Shown here: one piece after another, positions 1-8,294 of the stretch
Position numbering within the stretch: the stretch's first letter is position 1
How the letters are laid out: the number at the start of each line of letters is the position of its first letter
Source of the DNA: Shouchella xiaoxiensis
Lineage (GTDB): Bacteria; Bacillota; Bacilli; Bacillales; Bacillaceae_D
Length of the DNA stretch: 64,000 bases
Reading direction: 5' to 3'
Assembly (NCBI RefSeq): GCF_016907895.1
Contig: NZ_JAFBCV010000011.1
Coordinates: forward strand, 62,001-126,000
Made by a program: the position numbers and the translations under genes
The notes under the pieces: generated by a model
What the model was told of the DNA's origin: nothing
The model's database searches: none
What the model saw: only the letters and a program-made list of their open reading frames with translations

Positions 1-386
1 GCAAGATCGAGCCCTACTGTTTTCATATTAGGTATAAGCTCTTTCGTTTTTTGCAAGTGCGAGCCTTCACCACAGCCTGCGTCAAGTAAGAGTCCTTCTG
101 TTTCATCTAGTAAACGAAATAATCGCTCATGAAGCGGGTTAAATAAACCGGTCTCCATAATTGTTTCTTGCCTTGACTCAAACAGTGCTGCATCATAATG
201 ACTAGGTACCACGTTTGTGAGGAAATTAAGATACCCTTGTTTGGCAAAGTCAAATGAGTGTTGTTTTGCACAAACCACCCTTTTTTCGTCCGCAACGAGC
301 ATATTTGTCTGACATATTGGACACCGGAGTGATCCTTCGATTGCTGAAGCTAGCTGAATTGCTTTTTCTTTTTTACTCAAACTCAT
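1..386 (-). CDS. rlmA: 23S rRNA (guanine-N1)-methyltransferase RlmA, 5' part of gene
   Basis: The N-terminal ~128 residues are present; the rest lies beyond the window edge. A zinc-binding module comes first: CPIC near residue 22, then a Cys and a His spaced as Cys-x2-Cys-x12-Cys-x3-His, as in RlmA/RrmA. The family-typical 'QGYLNFL' stretch follows, then the SAM-binding motif I 'LLDAGCGEGSHL' near residue 105. RlmA-type enzymes methylate N1 of a guanine in hairpin 35 of 23S rRNA (G745/G748). I place the start at the ATG at 384-386, which gives 'MSLSKKEKA'. The family is clear; which of the two guanines is modified cannot be told from this half. Confidence 0.9.
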   Translation of the reverse strand, partial: MSLSKKEKAIQLASAIEGSLRCPICQTNMLVADEKRVVCAKQHSFDFAKQGYLNFLTNVVPSHYDAALFESRQETIMETGLFNPLHERLFRLLDETEGLLLDAGCGEGSHLQKTKELIPNMKTVGLDL

Positions 387-590
387 CTATCTTGTCCACC
401 TCACTACTTGCTCTCTCACAGCCTGTCCCACTTATTATGCTATATGACTTAGCCGTTAAACACCATTTCGTTATTATATCTTTTTTTACAAAAGTTGTGC
501 AGTTCTAATACATTCTCTTTCTATTTTTATTGCAATCTGTTAAGATTGAACTACTTTACAGCAACGCTTTAATGGAAATGAGGGCCAGTC

Positions 591-722
591 ATGCTCGATA
601 ACGCAGCTAAATTATTTATTTCTTTGAAGAAAGACATAGAAAAAAAGTTGGATCGCGAGCTTACACCTGAAGAAAAGCTGTTTTTACGAGATGTTTCCAA
701 AAAGAACTTTGACGTTCAATAA
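591..722 (+). CDS. Small hypothetical protein, 43 aa
   Basis: The ATG at 591 follows a purine-rich GAGGG ribosome binding site at about 580-584. The frame is 43 codons, charged (many Lys/Glu/Asp), with no membrane segment and a probable helical core ('ELTPEEKLFLRDV'). It ends two bases before a strong hairpin terminator, which supports a real single-gene transcript. I do not recognise the family. Stand-alone peptides of this size and composition are common in bacilli, but no function can be given. Confidence 0.6.
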   Translation: MLDNAAKLFISLKKDIEKKLDRELTPEEKLFLRDVSKKNFDVQ

Positions 723-748
723 AAGCCGTGTTTTTTAAAACACGGCTT
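723..748. terminator. Rho-independent terminator, probably bidirectional
   Basis: A 12-bp stem (AAGCCGTGTTTT paired with AAAACACGGCTT) sits immediately after the 43-aa gene. T-rich sequence follows on the plus strand and TTTTATT on the minus strand, so it may also end transcription of the leftward efflux gene. Confidence 0.8.
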
Positions 749-813
749 GTTTATATGTTTTAGACATTCTGATTTATCTATATTTAAATTGGATCCCCAA
801 CAATTCAATTCCT

Positions 814-2043
814 CTAAGATACATGCTCTTCTCCTTGGTCCATCTTGCCACCTTTAGCAAGGAACAAAAATGCGCCTAAAGAGGCCGCACTTGCTAAAAA
901 CATAATTAACCCCATCGGTATTGCCGTTTCTTCTCCAGCTATTCCAACCAATGGTGCGGTTATTGCGCCAATGACAAAAGGAAGTAAACCTAATAATGCA
1001 GACGCACTACCAGCACGGTTTCCTTGCGTTTCCATTGCAAGCGAGAAGGAAGTTGTTCCTACCATACCAATCATTGAAACAAATAAAAAAATAGGAATCA
1101 CGATCGAAAACAGAGGTCCTTCTAGTATCGTCATGACAAGGAGAACACTACTTGCGAGCACTGCCGTTATTAAACCAAATCGTAGAAACGCTTGCTCAGA
1201 AATAATTCCAGCATAACGACCAACTAAGTGAGTTCCGACGATAATGCCGAGACCATTCACCCCGAATAATATACTAAATACTTGTGGACTAACGCCATAA
1301 ATTCCTTGATAGACAAATGGCGTACCGGAAACATAAGCGAAGATTCCACCCATCATTAAACCTTGTGTGAGCGCAAACCCCATAAACGCTCGGTCTACTA
1401 ACAAGCTTTTAAATGTGCTCATTGTATGAGCTAAACTACTCGGTGTACGCTTTTCGGGCGGCAGCGTTTCTCCCAGTCGATTCATTACAACAAAGGCAAT
1501 ACTAATTCCTAGTAAGCCAAGAGCAAGAAAAATCCAGTTCCAATTCGCACCGGGTATTAGTAAAAGCGCGCTCCCAAACACAGGTGCAAGAATAGGGGCT
1601 AAACCGTTTATTAACATTAGTAATGAGAAAAATTTCGTTAATTCTCTTCCGTTAAATAAATCACGAACAACCGCTCGCGAGATAACAATTCCAGCTGCCG
1701 CCGTAAAGCCTTGCATAAAGCGTGCGGCAATGAGTGTCCCGATATTAGGCGCAAATGCACAGGCAACAGAAGCAAGCACATAAAGAAAAATAGAAATGAC
1801 AAGAGGCTTCTTTCGACCTTTTGCATCACTTAATGGTCCAACAACAATCTGACCAAAGCCAAGCCCTAATAGACAAGCAGTTAAGCTAAGCTGTACAAGT
1901 GAAGCAGATGTATTTAATTCTGTAGCAATATGAGGAAAGCTAGGCAAATACATATCAATTGTTAATGGACCAAAAGCTGCAAGCATTCCTAATAAAAGTG
2001 CAAGTCCTAATCGTCGTTTTCCTGTTATAGCTGTTTTATCCAC
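814..2043 (-). CDS. Bcr/CflA family multidrug efflux MFS transporter
   Basis: This is a major facilitator of the drug:H+ antiporter-1 (Bcr/CflA) class with about 12 membrane helices. The opening 'GMLAAFGPLTIDMYLPSFPHIATEL' is the hallmark first helix of the family. It is followed by 'GQIVVGPLSDAKGRKKPL' (loop 2-3 motif A) and 'AARFMQGFTAAAGIVISRAVVRDLF' (motif C region). I chose the GTG at 2041-2043, with an AAGGG box five bases upstream, giving 409 aa, the usual family length. A longer open frame reaches 2145 but lacks a ribosome binding site. Family members export bicyclomycin, chloramphenicol or similar compounds; the substrate here is unknown. The gene is monocistronic. Confidence 0.88.
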   Translation of the reverse strand: MDKTAITGKRRLGLALLLGMLAAFGPLTIDMYLPSFPHIATELNTSASLVQLSLTACLLGLGFGQIVVGPLSDAKGRKKPLVISIFLYVLASVACAFAPNIGTLIAARFMQGFTAAAGIVISRAVVRDLFNGRELTKFFSLLMLINGLAPILAPVFGSALLLIPGANWNWIFLALGLLGISIAFVVMNRLGETLPPEKRTPSSLAHTMSTFKSLLVDRAFMGFALTQGLMMGGIFAYVSGTPFVYQGIYGVSPQVFSILFGVNGLGIIVGTHLVGRYAGIISEQAFLRFGLITAVLASSVLLVMTILEGPLFSIVIPIFLFVSMIGMVGTTSFSLAMETQGNRAGSASALLGLLPFVIGAITAPLVGIAGEETAIPMGLIMFLASAASLGAFLFLAKGGKMDQGEEHVS

Positions 2044-2266
2044 AAAAACCCTTCTCTCGCTAAAATGACTATCTGAAATCGATTTCACAACAAGTTTTAT
2101 CCTACTGGTTTTATTTTGCCATGCATCCGTTAATAATGGAACCATTTAAATGAATTTAGAACACTGATTGAACAGATTGTACTTAGTAAAAACTAAAGGA
2201 ACTAGCGTTTTTTCTAAAAGAATTCGGGTATGTATAAATCGGGTACAACTAGAAAGGGGCTTAATC

Positions 2267-2968
2267 GTGTTTGGATTTATGGATCTACTGCAATTATTTA
2301 TGTCTGCATTAATTATTCTTCCTATCGTAACCGTTATCCGTGAATCGGGCTATTATGTCACAGCTGTTCTTTTAGGAGCTAAAAATAAAAGGCTTGTTGT
2401 CGGAAGCGGGCCTTTGCTCTTTTCAATGAAAACCATTGAAGTGCGCCGCTATTTTTTTATGTTTAGCTGGATGGAGTATGATGAGTTGAACCCAAGCAGC
2501 CGTTTTTGGCATGGCTTTATTTACGCTTCACCTATATTATCGTGTGCAGTCGTCGCGATTGCTGTTAATTCACTACTCGCAGCATCAATCATACCTGACA
2601 ATATGTTTTGGAGCAGCTTTATGTTCTATATTTTTTACTTCATGTTATTTGATTTAATTCCTGTTTATTTGCCAGACGGGCAACCTACGAATGGCCGAGC
2701 AATTTTCGATTTAATCTGGCACGGTGAACGCTCCGACTTCTTAAAGCAACAGAAAGAACAGAATGAAAAACAAGAGCGTTCGCACACAGATGCTCAAGAA
2801 AAAACAATGAATAACCGCGATAAAGATAAGCAAAAACGTAACAACCACGCTAATCCCGATTCAAATGACCAGCAGGATAGCTATACGCAATCTCAAAAAG
2901 AAACAATGGCGCATAGTGATCAAAAAGAACGACAATTCCAAGATCACACCAAAAAAGAGACAAACTAA
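2267..2968 (+). CDS. Degenerate M50 (site-2 protease-like) membrane protein
   Basis: The GTG at 2267 is preceded by AAAGGGG; the product is 233 aa. It has an N-terminal helix, a short loop, two further helices and a long hydrophilic C-terminal tail (about residues 160-233) very rich in Gln, Lys, Asp and Asn. The first helix carries 'RESGYYVTAVLLGAK' (from residue 25), which aligns with the HExGH zinc motif of S2P proteases but with both His replaced (R25, Y29). A later helix carries 'DLIPVYLPDGQPTNGR' (from residue 129), like the second M50 motif with its Asp-Gly intact. I infer a non-catalytic pseudo-protease. Its partner or substrate is unknown. The tail looks disordered and cytoplasmic. 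Confidence 0.6.
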   Translation: MFGFMDLLQLFMSALIILPIVTVIRESGYYVTAVLLGAKNKRLVVGSGPLLFSMKTIEVRRYFFMFSWMEYDELNPSSRFWHGFIYASPILSCAVVAIAVNSLLAASIIPDNMFWSSFMFYIFYFMLFDLIPVYLPDGQPTNGRAIFDLIWHGERSDFLKQQKEQNEKQERSHTDAQEKTMNNRDKDKQKRNNHANPDSNDQQDSYTQSQKETMAHSDQKERQFQDHTKKETN

Positions 2969-2980
2969 TTGTCTCTTTTT
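2953..2980. terminator. Terminator overlapping the 3' end of the M50-like gene
   Basis: The stem AAAGAGACAA/TTGTCTCTTT is flanked by A-run and T-run, so it can work in both directions between two convergent genes. Confidence 0.8.
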
Positions 2981-2988
2981 TATTACGT

Positions 2989-5079
2989 TCAAAACGTATG
3001 TGATCCCGCATAAGGGTCATATTGAAAGTAAGGAGCCCATAAAGAACGAAACCTGCCTAATTCCTTCATCCATTCAACCTGTGTTTCATAGGTCTGGAGT
3101 CTTCCTCTTGAGACCGATTCATAATGGTACAATTCAGCTCGCGCAGCAAAAACATTATCTTTGCCAAGCTCGTGTAACTGCATACAAAAATGCATGTCGT
3201 TATAAGAAGATTGAAATTGCTCATCAAGACCGCCAACTTCTTCATACAGCTTCTTTTTTACCATCAAACATGCACCTGTTACCGCTAAAAAATTCCGATT
3301 AACTTTAAGTAATTTTGACAAATCGTTATCCGTTAAAAATCCTTTATAGAAAGAATGTATTGGCGCTGTTTGATTAAATACCGCACCTGCATGTTGTACA
3401 TGATTTTCTGAATAATAAAGCATAGCGCCAACTGCACCAACACGTTCCTGTATGGCTAAACCCGCCATTTCTTCTAACCAGTCTGGTGTTATCACTTCCA
3501 TATCATTGTTTAACATGAGGAGCAAATCGCCTCTTGCTTGTTTTGCCGCACGGTTGTTTAAAGCAGAAAAATTAAAAGGGCGTTCATCTCGAATAACCAA
3601 AAATCGTTCCGGCTCCGCTTCTTTCCACTGGTCAAATAGAGCAAATGTTGCTTCATCTTTACTTCCATTATCAACAACAATAACCTCAAAATTGGCGTAA
3701 GTTGTTTTCTCAAATATGGACTGAAGGCAAACACGCATTAATTCTGCTTTGTCTCGTGTGCAAATGATAATGGATACCATAGCTAAAGGCTTAAGCTTAT
3801 ACTTCACATGGAACAAGTTCGCTTGCTCATCAATAGTAGAGACTTCTGCATTAAAGCTTCTCCGATCTAACGTTTCTCTGACTACTTCTTTAGCAACTTC
3901 CGATATACCCTTTAGATCCCCTTCATATGAAGTACTGCTTGCTCCTATTCTCTTTTTATAAACAGCTTTAGAGACGTTTTTTACTGAGTTTGCATTTTCA
4001 GTCATACGGAGCAACAAATCATACTCTGCTGCTCCCTCTTTTTCCTTCCTTAATCCGCCCACATCGACATAGAGTTCTTTTGAGAACAGTACACCGCTTG
4101 ATATATAGTGATGAGCAAGAAATAAATCAGGTGACCAGGCTGGTTTACGATAACAATCAATGACTTGACCCGTAGGCAAATAGTGAACTTCATCCCCATA
4201 AACAATATCTGCTTCTCTCTCTGCTAATAAAGAGAGACCCTTTGTTGTTAATTGGTCGTGAGGGTGAAGCAGAATAACTCGCTTCCCCTTACTATTGCGT
4301 ACACCTTCATTTGCAAGCTCGGAAAACTGACCACCTCCGTTATAAAAAATCATTTGCCATCTATTTGTTTTAAACGTATCCTCCATCTCTTTTATTCGTT
4401 CATGCATCTTCTGATGAACGACTACTATTAGCTCAATTGTTTGATAGGTTTGTTTACTAATGGAATCAATTGCTTGTTTGAGTAAGGCTAAGTCCACTTG
4501 ATAAACGGGAATAATGACAGATATAAGCGATTTAGCTTCCTTAGGCACCTCATCCTGATAGTCATTAAAATAATAAGCTGCCAAACCATCGCTTATTTGC
4601 GGTGATGCAATGAAAGCTAAAGAATTGATATCTCGTGTATTCTCAATTAATTTAAAAGAGCGATATTTTAAATAGGAGGTTGGAACCACCTGCCCATTCA
4701 ACTTAATTGGGAACGTTTTTACCGTATGAGCCCAGGAAAACGTGTAGAAATGCCCTACATCGACCGGATTGATGGCTTCAAGTACTAATTCATACGGTGT
4801 TTTCTCTGTTTTCTCAAATGAGATAGCTAATTGCTTCGCTTCTGGCGGTAAATAGCAAAAAGAAGGCTGATTCCCTTCCAACTTAGCATCAATTATTCCG
4901 AGTTCTTCACTATGTTTCTCTTTAAAACCCGACCCTAAATCCCAATAAAGTTTAACTGGAAACGAGCGTTGCCCCGAATAGTTTAAAGAAAGATAAACCC
5001 ACCCAGAAGTCCTTACTCCATCAACCAAAAACCATTTGTTTGTCTCATCATTAGGAACGTCTAATGGCACTAACTTCAT
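2989..5079 (-). CDS. Glycosyltransferase with two tandem GT2 domains
   Basis: The product is 696 aa. Residues 1-180 form a beta-rich N-terminal domain I cannot name. Domain 1 (about 185-375) begins 'LISVIIPVYQ' and has a weak acidic motif 'HPHD'. Domain 2 (about 434-660) begins 'MVSIIICTRDK', has 'VVDNGSKD', the metal-binding region 'LMLNNDMEVITPDWLEEM', and the acceptor-side 'GACLMVKKKLYEEVGGLDE'. This tandem architecture is typical of enzymes that build surface rhamnan, flagellin or spore glycans. Domain 1 may be less active. The start codon overlaps the stop of the upstream methyltransferase (ATGA), so the two are translationally coupled. Donor and acceptor are unknown. Confidence 0.85.
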   Translation of the reverse strand: MKLVPLDVPNDETNKWFLVDGVRTSGWVYLSLNYSGQRSFPVKLYWDLGSGFKEKHSEELGIIDAKLEGNQPSFCYLPPEAKQLAISFEKTEKTPYELVLEAINPVDVGHFYTFSWAHTVKTFPIKLNGQVVPTSYLKYRSFKLIENTRDINSLAFIASPQISDGLAAYYFNDYQDEVPKEAKSLISVIIPVYQVDLALLKQAIDSISKQTYQTIELIVVVHQKMHERIKEMEDTFKTNRWQMIFYNGGGQFSELANEGVRNSKGKRVILLHPHDQLTTKGLSLLAEREADIVYGDEVHYLPTGQVIDCYRKPAWSPDLFLAHHYISSGVLFSKELYVDVGGLRKEKEGAAEYDLLLRMTENANSVKNVSKAVYKKRIGASSTSYEGDLKGISEVAKEVVRETLDRRSFNAEVSTIDEQANLFHVKYKLKPLAMVSIIICTRDKAELMRVCLQSIFEKTTYANFEVIVVDNGSKDEATFALFDQWKEAEPERFLVIRDERPFNFSALNNRAAKQARGDLLLMLNNDMEVITPDWLEEMAGLAIQERVGAVGAMLYYSENHVQHAGAVFNQTAPIHSFYKGFLTDNDLSKLLKVNRNFLAVTGACLMVKKKLYEEVGGLDEQFQSSYNDMHFCMQLHELGKDNVFAARAELYHYESVSRGRLQTYETQVEWMKELGRFRSLWAPYFQYDPYAGSHTF

Positions 5080-5765
5080 TCGTTGCTACCTACTTTTACT
5101 GCATGTACGATGTACTGAAATGCCGTCGCTCGTTCATTTAAGTCAGCTGTAGCCAAACCGTATTTTTCCCCTACCTCCGCTAGCTCCTTAATCAGCTGGT
5201 TTTCTCGTTCATGCGTATTCATAAGCTGACTGATCGAAGAAACGTTAAAACCATTCTCCTCAAATAATTTATTAATCTCGTTTTTTGTAAAAAAACGAAA
5301 GTGCGTCTTATCGAGCAAGCCAGCTTCTGTGTATTTCCATGTCCCGTTTAACAACTGTTCGATGATGGTAATATGGCCGACGTTAGGGATACTGGCAAAG
5401 ATGTCTCCACCTACCTTGATGTATGGAGAGAGCTTTCGAATGACAGACCATGGATCAAGCATATGTTCTAATACATCACCAAAAACAACCGCATCAAACT
5501 GCGCTTCTTTAAACGGCAGTTCTACCATTTCAATATTTCCACATAAAACAAAATCAAGTCGAGTCTCCGCTTCTCTTGCCGCTCCTTCAAAGAGCTCGAT
5601 CCCCGAAACTTGCCCACCTGTTTTTTGTTTGATCGCTTCTCCTAGATAGCCAGACGCACAGCCAACATCCAACACGTGGGTAGCTGAAACAGGTATTAAG
5701 TGCAACAAGGCATGATTTAACACATGATAATATGCTGCGCCCTTCTCATCGGATTGATTAGACAT
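5076..5765 (-). CDS. Class I SAM-dependent methyltransferase (UbiG/Methyltransf_23-like)
   Basis: The product is 229 aa. 'HVLDVGCASGYLGEAI' is SAM motif I, 'GIELFEGAA' carries the acidic motif II end, and 'FDAVVFGDVLEHMLDP' is motif IV/V. The ATG at 5763-5765 has AAAGGGTGG six bases upstream; a GTG at 5774 lies inside that box and is a poor choice. It is the first gene of a two-gene operon with the tandem GT2 enzyme. That context suggests methylation of a sugar or glycan intermediate rather than a ubiquinone precursor. Specificity is inferred only from context. Confidence 0.85.
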   Translation of the reverse strand: MSNQSDEKGAAYYHVLNHALLHLIPVSATHVLDVGCASGYLGEAIKQKTGGQVSGIELFEGAAREAETRLDFVLCGNIEMVELPFKEAQFDAVVFGDVLEHMLDPWSVIRKLSPYIKVGGDIFASIPNVGHITIIEQLLNGTWKYTEAGLLDKTHFRFFTKNEINKLFEENGFNVSSISQLMNTHERENQLIKELAEVGEKYGLATADLNERATAFQYIVHAVKVGSNE

Positions 5766-5851
5766 GTTAACCACCCTTTCTTGGGTCCTCTTTCTATTAT
5801 TATGAGGCCACGGGTTGTCAGCATTCGTTCCTTGTTTTTTAACGATGAAAA

Positions 5852-5884
5852 GAAAAAAACCTGTGCAGAATCGTTCAACACAGG
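5852..5884 (-). terminator. Terminator of the HD hydrolase gene
   Basis: On the minus strand CCTGTG pairs with CACAGG around a 13-base loop, followed by seven T, starting 18 bases past the stop codon at 5902. Confidence 0.7.
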
Positions 5885-5901
5885 GGCTTACATTTTATTT
5901 C

Positions 5902-6540
5902 TTATTTAAACTCAGATTGCCATTCATGAAAAAATTGTTCAAGGAAATTTTCCATAAATTGATGTCGTTCTTCTGCTATTTTTTGAGCAGTATTTGTATG
6001 CATCTGACTTTTTAATTTAAGTAGCTTTTCATAAAAATGATGAATGGCTGACGTCTTACCTAAGCGGTACTCTTCTTTCGTCATGTTTTCTCGAACAGAA
6101 AGGGTTGGATCATAGTAGGCATGCCCTTTAGCTCCAGCGTATTGGAATGTCCGGGCCACACCTATCGCTCCAATGGCATCAAGCCTGTCAGCATCTTGAA
6201 CAATCTTTGCTTCAATTGACTGCAGCGTTGCTCCTTTACTAAAGGAGATTGTCTTAATAATATCACTAATCTCAGCTATCGTTGATTCATCAACTTGGTG
6301 CTCAATTAACCATTTCTCAATAAGTTGAATTCCTTCTGCTTCACTCGGCATAATCTTGTCGTCTGCTAGATCATGAAATAACGAAGCCAATGTCACAACA
6401 AAGAGATTCGCATTCTCTTCAATGGCTATTTGTTTTGCGATCGTCGTTACTCGTCTTATATGATGCCAATCATGCCCCGTTTTTTCTTCGTTCAGTAATT
6501 CTTTGACCCAATCCTCTGCTTGTACAACTATTTCTTCCAT
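5902..6540 (-). CDS. ypgQ: HD-domain metal-dependent phosphohydrolase, YpgQ-like
   Basis: A 212-aa single-domain HD protein. The metal ligands are visible as 'HDWHHIRRV' (H, about residue 26), 'SLFHDLADD' (the HD pair, about residue 55) and 'IVQDADRLDAIG' (distal Asp). Length and layout match B. subtilis YpgQ, a manganese-dependent (d)NTP pyrophosphohydrolase with a YedJ-like fold. An exact substrate cannot be assigned. The start has GGGAGG six bases upstream. The gene is followed by its own terminator. Confidence 0.82.
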   Translation of the reverse strand: MEEIVVQAEDWVKELLNEEKTGHDWHHIRRVTTIAKQIAIEENANLFVVTLASLFHDLADDKIMPSEAEGIQLIEKWLIEHQVDESTIAEISDIIKTISFSKGATLQSIEAKIVQDADRLDAIGAIGVARTFQYAGAKGHAYYDPTLSVRENMTKEEYRLGKTSAIHHFYEKLLKLKSQMHTNTAQKIAEERHQFMENFLEQFFHEWQSEFK

Positions 6541-6552
6541 AGTGCCTCCCGA

Positions 6553-7041
6553 TTATCTTTTCTTCTTAGGAAAATAAAAAATGACACGGATTAGGATGAC
6601 AAGTAAATAAAAAACACTTACCCACATCCAAAGTCTCGCTAACTTTTCATCAACTAATAAACTTAAACCGTATCCAATAATAGGAATAGTTGACGCAAAT
6701 GCCGTTAATTTATAAAGCATTAGATAGGTTAACTTGCGATCAGCTAATTTTGCGCATGTAAAAACAATAGCCGCTACTGCTGCCATTATTCCATAGATGG
6801 ATAAAGCGAAGATCGGAAAGTAAATAAACAGAAAATAGACCGCAAACATTGGAAGCGCAAGATCTGCAACAACGCCTTCTGAATTCATATATAACTCGAT
6901 AAACAACGGAATACAGACAAGTGCCAATAGCAAGCCAACGTACAGAAACGGAACCCCTATTCGCTCGCGATTTAATTGAAATACAATTTGTTTTTTCGGG
7001 AGTAGCATACATTGCCAAACCCTTTGTAAGAATGCTTTCAT
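6553..7041 (-). CDS. Short DUF1189-like integral membrane protein
   Basis: 162 aa with four or five hydrophobic segments. The N-terminus 'FLQRVWQCMLLPKK' and the core 'RKLTYLMLYKLTAFASTIPIIGYGL' resemble DUF1189 proteins (for example YvdJ), but the extracellular region between the first helices is much shorter than usual. An AGGAAAGGA box lies seven bases before the ATG. It lies 12 bases upstream of the HD phosphohydrolase and probably shares its transcript. No function is known; the family call is moderate. Confidence 0.55.
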   Translation of the reverse strand: MKAFLQRVWQCMLLPKKQIVFQLNRERIGVPFLYVGLLLALVCIPLFIELYMNSEGVVADLALPMFAVYFLFIYFPIFALSIYGIMAAVAAIVFTCAKLADRKLTYLMLYKLTAFASTIPIIGYGLSLLVDEKLARLWMWVSVFYLLVILIRVIFYFPKKKR

Positions 7042-7198
7042 ATGGATTCCTTTCCTCTAAAACGCTATCTCTATTTTACAACAGTCTCATCTCTTTTCAA
7101 CAAATGATACATTTTTATCACGCTCTTGTTTCATTTTCCTTAAACAAGGGAATGGCGAATTAAAACCCGATCTTGCATAGAATAGGAGTTAACTTGTT

Positions 7199-7984
7199 AT
7201 GAATCAGTTATTCAATAAATCACAGTTATTGACTAAGCTTTTAGACTTAACAAAGGTTGGTGTATTAGTCACTGATCCCGCTCAACCGGACAACCCCATT
7301 GTTTACTCAAACAGCGGCTTCTCTCTTATGACCGGCTATGAAGAATCAGAGGTTCTTGGAACAAACTGTCGCTTTCTTCAGGGCAATGAGACGGACAAAG
7401 CATCCATTGACACGTTACGCGAGGCCATTAAAAACGAACAATCAGTATCGATTGAACTCTTGAATTATAAAAAGGATGGTACACCATTCTGGAATGAGCT
7501 AAATATTGAATGTGTTTACTTAGAAAAGCATAACGCAAAATATTTTATCGGTATTCAGAAAGACGTCACCATTCAAAAAGAAATTGAATTAAATTATTTA
7601 GATTCAATGCAGAGGATTGAGACGATATCTACACCTATTGTACCCTTAGTTCATGGGGTTGCCGTTATTCCATTAGTCGGTGAAATGGGGCGGATGCGAT
7701 TTGATCATATGTTTGAAATGGTCACAAAAGAAATGGCGCAGCTTGATATTGTTACTTTAATCGTTGATGTTTCAGGTCTTGAGGAATTTGATGAATATGT
7801 TGTGGAAGGTATTTTTCGCTTGCGTGATATCCTGCAGCTCATTGGAACTGAAACAGTTGTGACCGGTATGTCCCCTACCCTAGCGAAACAATCCGTTCAC
7901 TTACCTGGGACTAGCCTGTCTGGCATAAAGACTGCCAGCTCAGTAAAAGCCTTTCTCGGTCATTACTTCGCTCAGACTGAATAA
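7199..7984 (+). CDS. ytvA: Blue-light photoreceptor YtvA (LOV-STAS)
   Basis: 261 aa, the same length as B. subtilis YtvA. Residues 15-125 are a PAS/LOV domain with the flavin motif 'GTNCRFLQG'; the photo-adduct Cys is C57. 'NYKKDGTPFWNEL' and 'YFIGIQKDVT' complete the FMN pocket. A linker helix (about 126-147) leads to a C-terminal STAS domain (about 150-258, 'VTLIVDVSGLEEFD'). YtvA is a stressosome member: FMN photochemistry at Cys switches the STAS domain and activates the general stress sigma factor B pathway together with RsbR/RsbS/RsbT. No rsb gene lies nearby, as in B. subtilis. The start is set by AGGAG ten bases upstream. Confidence 0.95.
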   Translation: MNQLFNKSQLLTKLLDLTKVGVLVTDPAQPDNPIVYSNSGFSLMTGYEESEVLGTNCRFLQGNETDKASIDTLREAIKNEQSVSIELLNYKKDGTPFWNELNIECVYLEKHNAKYFIGIQKDVTIQKEIELNYLDSMQRIETISTPIVPLVHGVAVIPLVGEMGRMRFDHMFEMVTKEMAQLDIVTLIVDVSGLEEFDEYVVEGIFRLRDILQLIGTETVVTGMSPTLAKQSVHLPGTSLSGIKTASSVKAFLGHYFAQTE

Positions 7985-8051
7985 AATAAAATTGAAACTT
8001 TTTCCTCCATTACGCGTATTGTAAGTATTACTTAATTAGGAGGAAAACTAA

Positions 8052-8261
8052 ATGGAACATTTTCCTTGGTGGGTGTTAATTCCACTCGCAGCTATATCAA
8101 TTCCCGTAGTAACTTCACTTATAGCCAACCGTTCCAGACTAAAAGAGCTCGAATTGCGGCAGGGGATGGGTCCAGAAATTGAAGATGTTGATCAGAAGCT
8201 AGATGAGGTCCTTTTAAAATTAGACCGCCTCGAAAAGAAACTAGATCATGAAAAAGAGTGA
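8052..8261 (+). CDS. Small membrane-anchored coiled-coil protein, 69 aa
   Basis: One N-terminal membrane helix ('WWVLIPLAAISIPVVTSLIA') is followed by a charged heptad-like helix ('VDQKLDEVLLKLDRLEKKLD'), suggesting a membrane-tethered oligomer. TTAGGAGGAAAAC precedes the ATG and a strong terminator follows. I do not recognise a named family. The layout recalls small PspC/PspD-like or YtzH-like peptides, but no function can be given. Confidence 0.75.
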   Translation: MEHFPWWVLIPLAAISIPVVTSLIANRSRLKELELRQGMGPEIEDVDQKLDEVLLKLDRLEKKLDHEKE

Positions 8262-8292
8262 GCGCTCAAATGAAATGAGCGTTCACTCTTTT
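8253..8292. terminator. Bidirectional terminator
   Basis: A near-perfect 16-bp stem (GAGTGAGCGCTCA with TGAGCGTTCACTC at its core) has A-run and T-run flanks. It lies between the convergent 69-aa gene and the GNAT gene. Confidence 0.85.
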
Positions 8293-8294
8293 TC

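Noticed and set aside
845-1216. Long plus-strand frame opposite the Bcr efflux gene
   Set aside because: Antisense shadow; the minus-strand frame has clear family motifs and a ribosome binding site.
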